From: Roseinatronobacter alkalisoli
Lineage (GTDB): Bacteria > Pseudomonadota > Alphaproteobacteria > Rhodobacterales > Rhodobacteraceae
NCBI RefSeq assembly: GCF_028745735.1
Contig: NZ_JAQZSM010000028.1
Location: 1-42,169 of the forward strand
Length of the DNA: 42,169 nucleotides
Direction of reading: 5' to 3'
Positions 40,829 through 42,169 of the stretch are shown one piece after another. Position 1 is the stretch's first letter. Every line of letters starts with the position of its first letter. The notes beneath the pieces were generated by a model. That model saw nothing but the letters and a program-made list of their open reading frames with translations. It had not been told where the DNA came from and made no database searches. A program made the translations under genes and the position numbers.

Positions 40829-42169
40829 TCAAGCGGCTGCACTGCCTGCACCACCCTCCAGAATATCCGCGATGCGTTCAACAGCATTGCAATTCTCGGG
40901 TGTTGGCGCGATGAGGTTTGCCTTTGCCAGGATGTTGCTACTGCGACCGCGTCGCACCTTGAGAAGCCGTGTGGTGGTCTTCGCGCGATCAAAGATCGGC
41001 TGTGGTGCCTTGGAGGGATCGAAGGCGGAGAGGTCGATGACCTGGGCCGCCATCAATAGCCTGCTCACACGGCGTGGCCTTGGGCTGAGCGCTGTGACGG
41101 GCGGGGGTGTGGAGACACTGCCCGCTCCAACCCTCTGCACGGCGATGATACCTTCGGTCTGCCGCTGGACGATGGCCACCACCCGGTCATCGATCTCAGA
41201 CGCATCCTGCGCATTCAGCTTGCCCCCCAGCGGCAAGGGATAATCCCCTGTCTGCCCCTCGAAGAAATGGCGCAGCTTCGTGTCCTCATAGTATTTGATC
41301 CTCTTGGCGCGCGCCGGGTGCTGACCGTCGATCACGAGGATGATGTCATCAAGATCGAGCCGCGCGGCCTCATCCTCGGTCAGCAGCGGGCGTTCCTCGG
41401 TCCGCTCGCTGACATTGGTGTCGAACATGCCCCGCCCCATGGAGCGGGATTTCGACACCACACGCTTGGTGGTCATGCCCGCGGATTCACTGACCTCGGT
41501 GACCGTGCGCTTCTCGGATGGGGTCATGTAAAGCTTGACCCCGGCACCTCCTTGAAGAGAGAGGCGGGTGTTCTCGCCATAGATTTCGTCGAGGGCTGGG
41601 ATGGTCTGGGTGATGATTGCCAGATGGCCCCCATAGGAACGCAGGGTCTTGATGCTCTCGGCGACGATCGGCATTTTGCCAAGGCGATCAAATTCATCGA
41701 GCAGGATCATCACGGGCCAGGGTTCTTCCTCACCCGGCTCATGGTCCTGCAGACAAGCGATCATATCCGAAAAGAAGAGCCTGATCAGCGGGGCCAGCGG
41801 TTTGATATTGTCCGGTGAAACGACCAGATAAACTGTCTGCGGATTGCGCCGGAAGCTTGCGAAGTCGAAATCCGACACAGATGTCGCACGGTCGATGGTC
41901 GGGTTGTCCCAGGCGCTGAGCCCCGACGTCATCAGAAGCGAGAGATAGGAAGTCAGTGTGCGGTCATTGGTCGAGGCCAGCCGCTCGAAGATCAGCTTTG
42001 CAGGTGCGCTGCGCACTTCCTCTGCATAGCCCGCATATTGCTTGGACTTGTCACCGCCTGAGGAGGCGAGGCGGTAGATTTCGCCAATGGTGGGCTCACC
42101 ACGTTCCATGGCGAGGATCCCGCAGGCCACGAACAGATCGATGCCGCCCTCTAGGAGGCCCTTGGCATT
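40829..42169 (-). CDS. VirD4/TraG-type coupling protein of conjugation (3' part)
   Basis: C-terminal 446 or so residues of a type IV secretion coupling ATPase, open to the right edge. The Walker B motif is VMILLDEFDRLGKM, followed by TLRSYGGHLAIITQTIPALD, which is the motif-III region of VirD4/TraG proteins. Walker A lies upstream outside the window. The Q- and R-rich end (RRVSRLLMAAQVIDL) is a typical variable tail. It hexamerises at the inner membrane and feeds relaxase-bound DNA into the conjugation channel. This suggests an integrative/conjugative element or plasmid next to, or including, this region. The frame is intact throughout. Confidence 0.92.
   Translation of the reverse strand, partial: NAKGLLEGGIDLFVACGILAMERGEPTIGEIYRLASSGGDKSKQYAGYAEEVRSAPAKLIFERLASTNDRTLTSYLSLLMTSGLSAWDNPTIDRATSVSDFDFASFRRNPQTVYLVVSPDNIKPLAPLIRLFFSDMIACLQDHEPGEEEPWPVMILLDEFDRLGKMPIVAESIKTLRSYGGHLAIITQTIPALDEIYGENTRLSLQGGAGVKLYMTPSEKRTVTEVSESAGMTTKRVVSKSRSMGRGMFDTNVSERTEERPLLTEDEAARLDLDDIILVIDGQHPARAKRIKYYEDTKLRHFFEGQTGDYPLPLGGKLNAQDASEIDDRVVAIVQRQTEGIIAVQRVGAGSVSTPPPVTALSPRPRRVSRLLMAAQVIDLSAFDPSKAPQPIFDRAKTTTRLLKVRRGRSSNILAKANLIAPTPENCNAVERIADILEGGAGSAAA

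Noticed and set aside
1-42169. CRISPR array, tRNA or rRNA genes
   Set aside because: No regular short repeats with spacers and no tRNA or rRNA-like sequence was noticed on reading both strands; a covariance-model search was not possible.

Overview
The window is GC-rich, and its gene content points to an alphaproteobacterium, most likely of the Rhodobacteraceae (Roseobacter/Rhodobacter group). Pointers are an IalB-family protein, an OmpA-like envelope protein, an RpiR-controlled dipeptide-type ABC transporter, a tripartite tricarboxylate transporter (TTT) operon, IS6 and IS256 transposase sequences, and a VirD4/TraG-type coupling protein. Family placement is inference. No rRNA, tRNA or CRISPR array was seen.

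Layout. (1) 1-5100: 3' part of a type VI secretion vgrG, two overlapping unrecognised genes, a PAAR tip gene, then two tandem ankyrin genes on the minus strand. (2) 5163-14242: a peptide-use locus, made of a minus-strand D-amino-acid-dehydrogenase-like flavoenzyme divergent from an rpiR-type regulator, a family-5 solute-binding protein, two Dpp-type permeases, two ATPases and an M81 (MlrC-like) metallopeptidase. (3) 14243-21400: an eroded region with a 164-bp MITE, two VOC-fold genes, a glycolipid-binding-domain gene, an OmpA-like gene and at least six broken genes or IS fragments. (4) 21565-24572: an autotransporter whose passenger resembles IgGFc-binding domains, and an IalB-like protein. 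(5) 24569-28170: a decayed ABC-permease/phosphoesterase/CocE-hydrolase locus hit by a second identical MITE and by an IS6 element. (6) 28179-34054: an operon for a 1136-residue secreted protein with a metzincin-type zinc motif and a 442-residue secreted partner with an internal duplication; just upstream are an IS256 end, a captured promoter and a Sel1-repeat gene. (7) 34805-40612: LysR regulator divergent from a hydroxyacid dehydrogenase, an RraA-like aldolase and TctC/B/A. (8) 40829-end: the 3' part of a virD4/traG gene, suggesting that conjugation genes lie beyond the window.

Three signals cut across genes. A short inverted-repeat motif (CCCCCT-N8-AGGGGG type, containing TGTTTGAAGGG) lies 73-74 bp before three start codons of secreted or envelope-type genes. 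A dispersed imperfect repeat of about 70 bp occurs at least five times near gene ends and rearrangement junctions. Two identical 164-bp MITEs each have their own 4-bp target duplication. The most promising undescribed systems are the metzincin/partner operon under a possibly captured promoter, the IgGFc-like autotransporter, and the two unknown genes between vgrG and PAAR. All family calls come from reading the translations; no database search was run.
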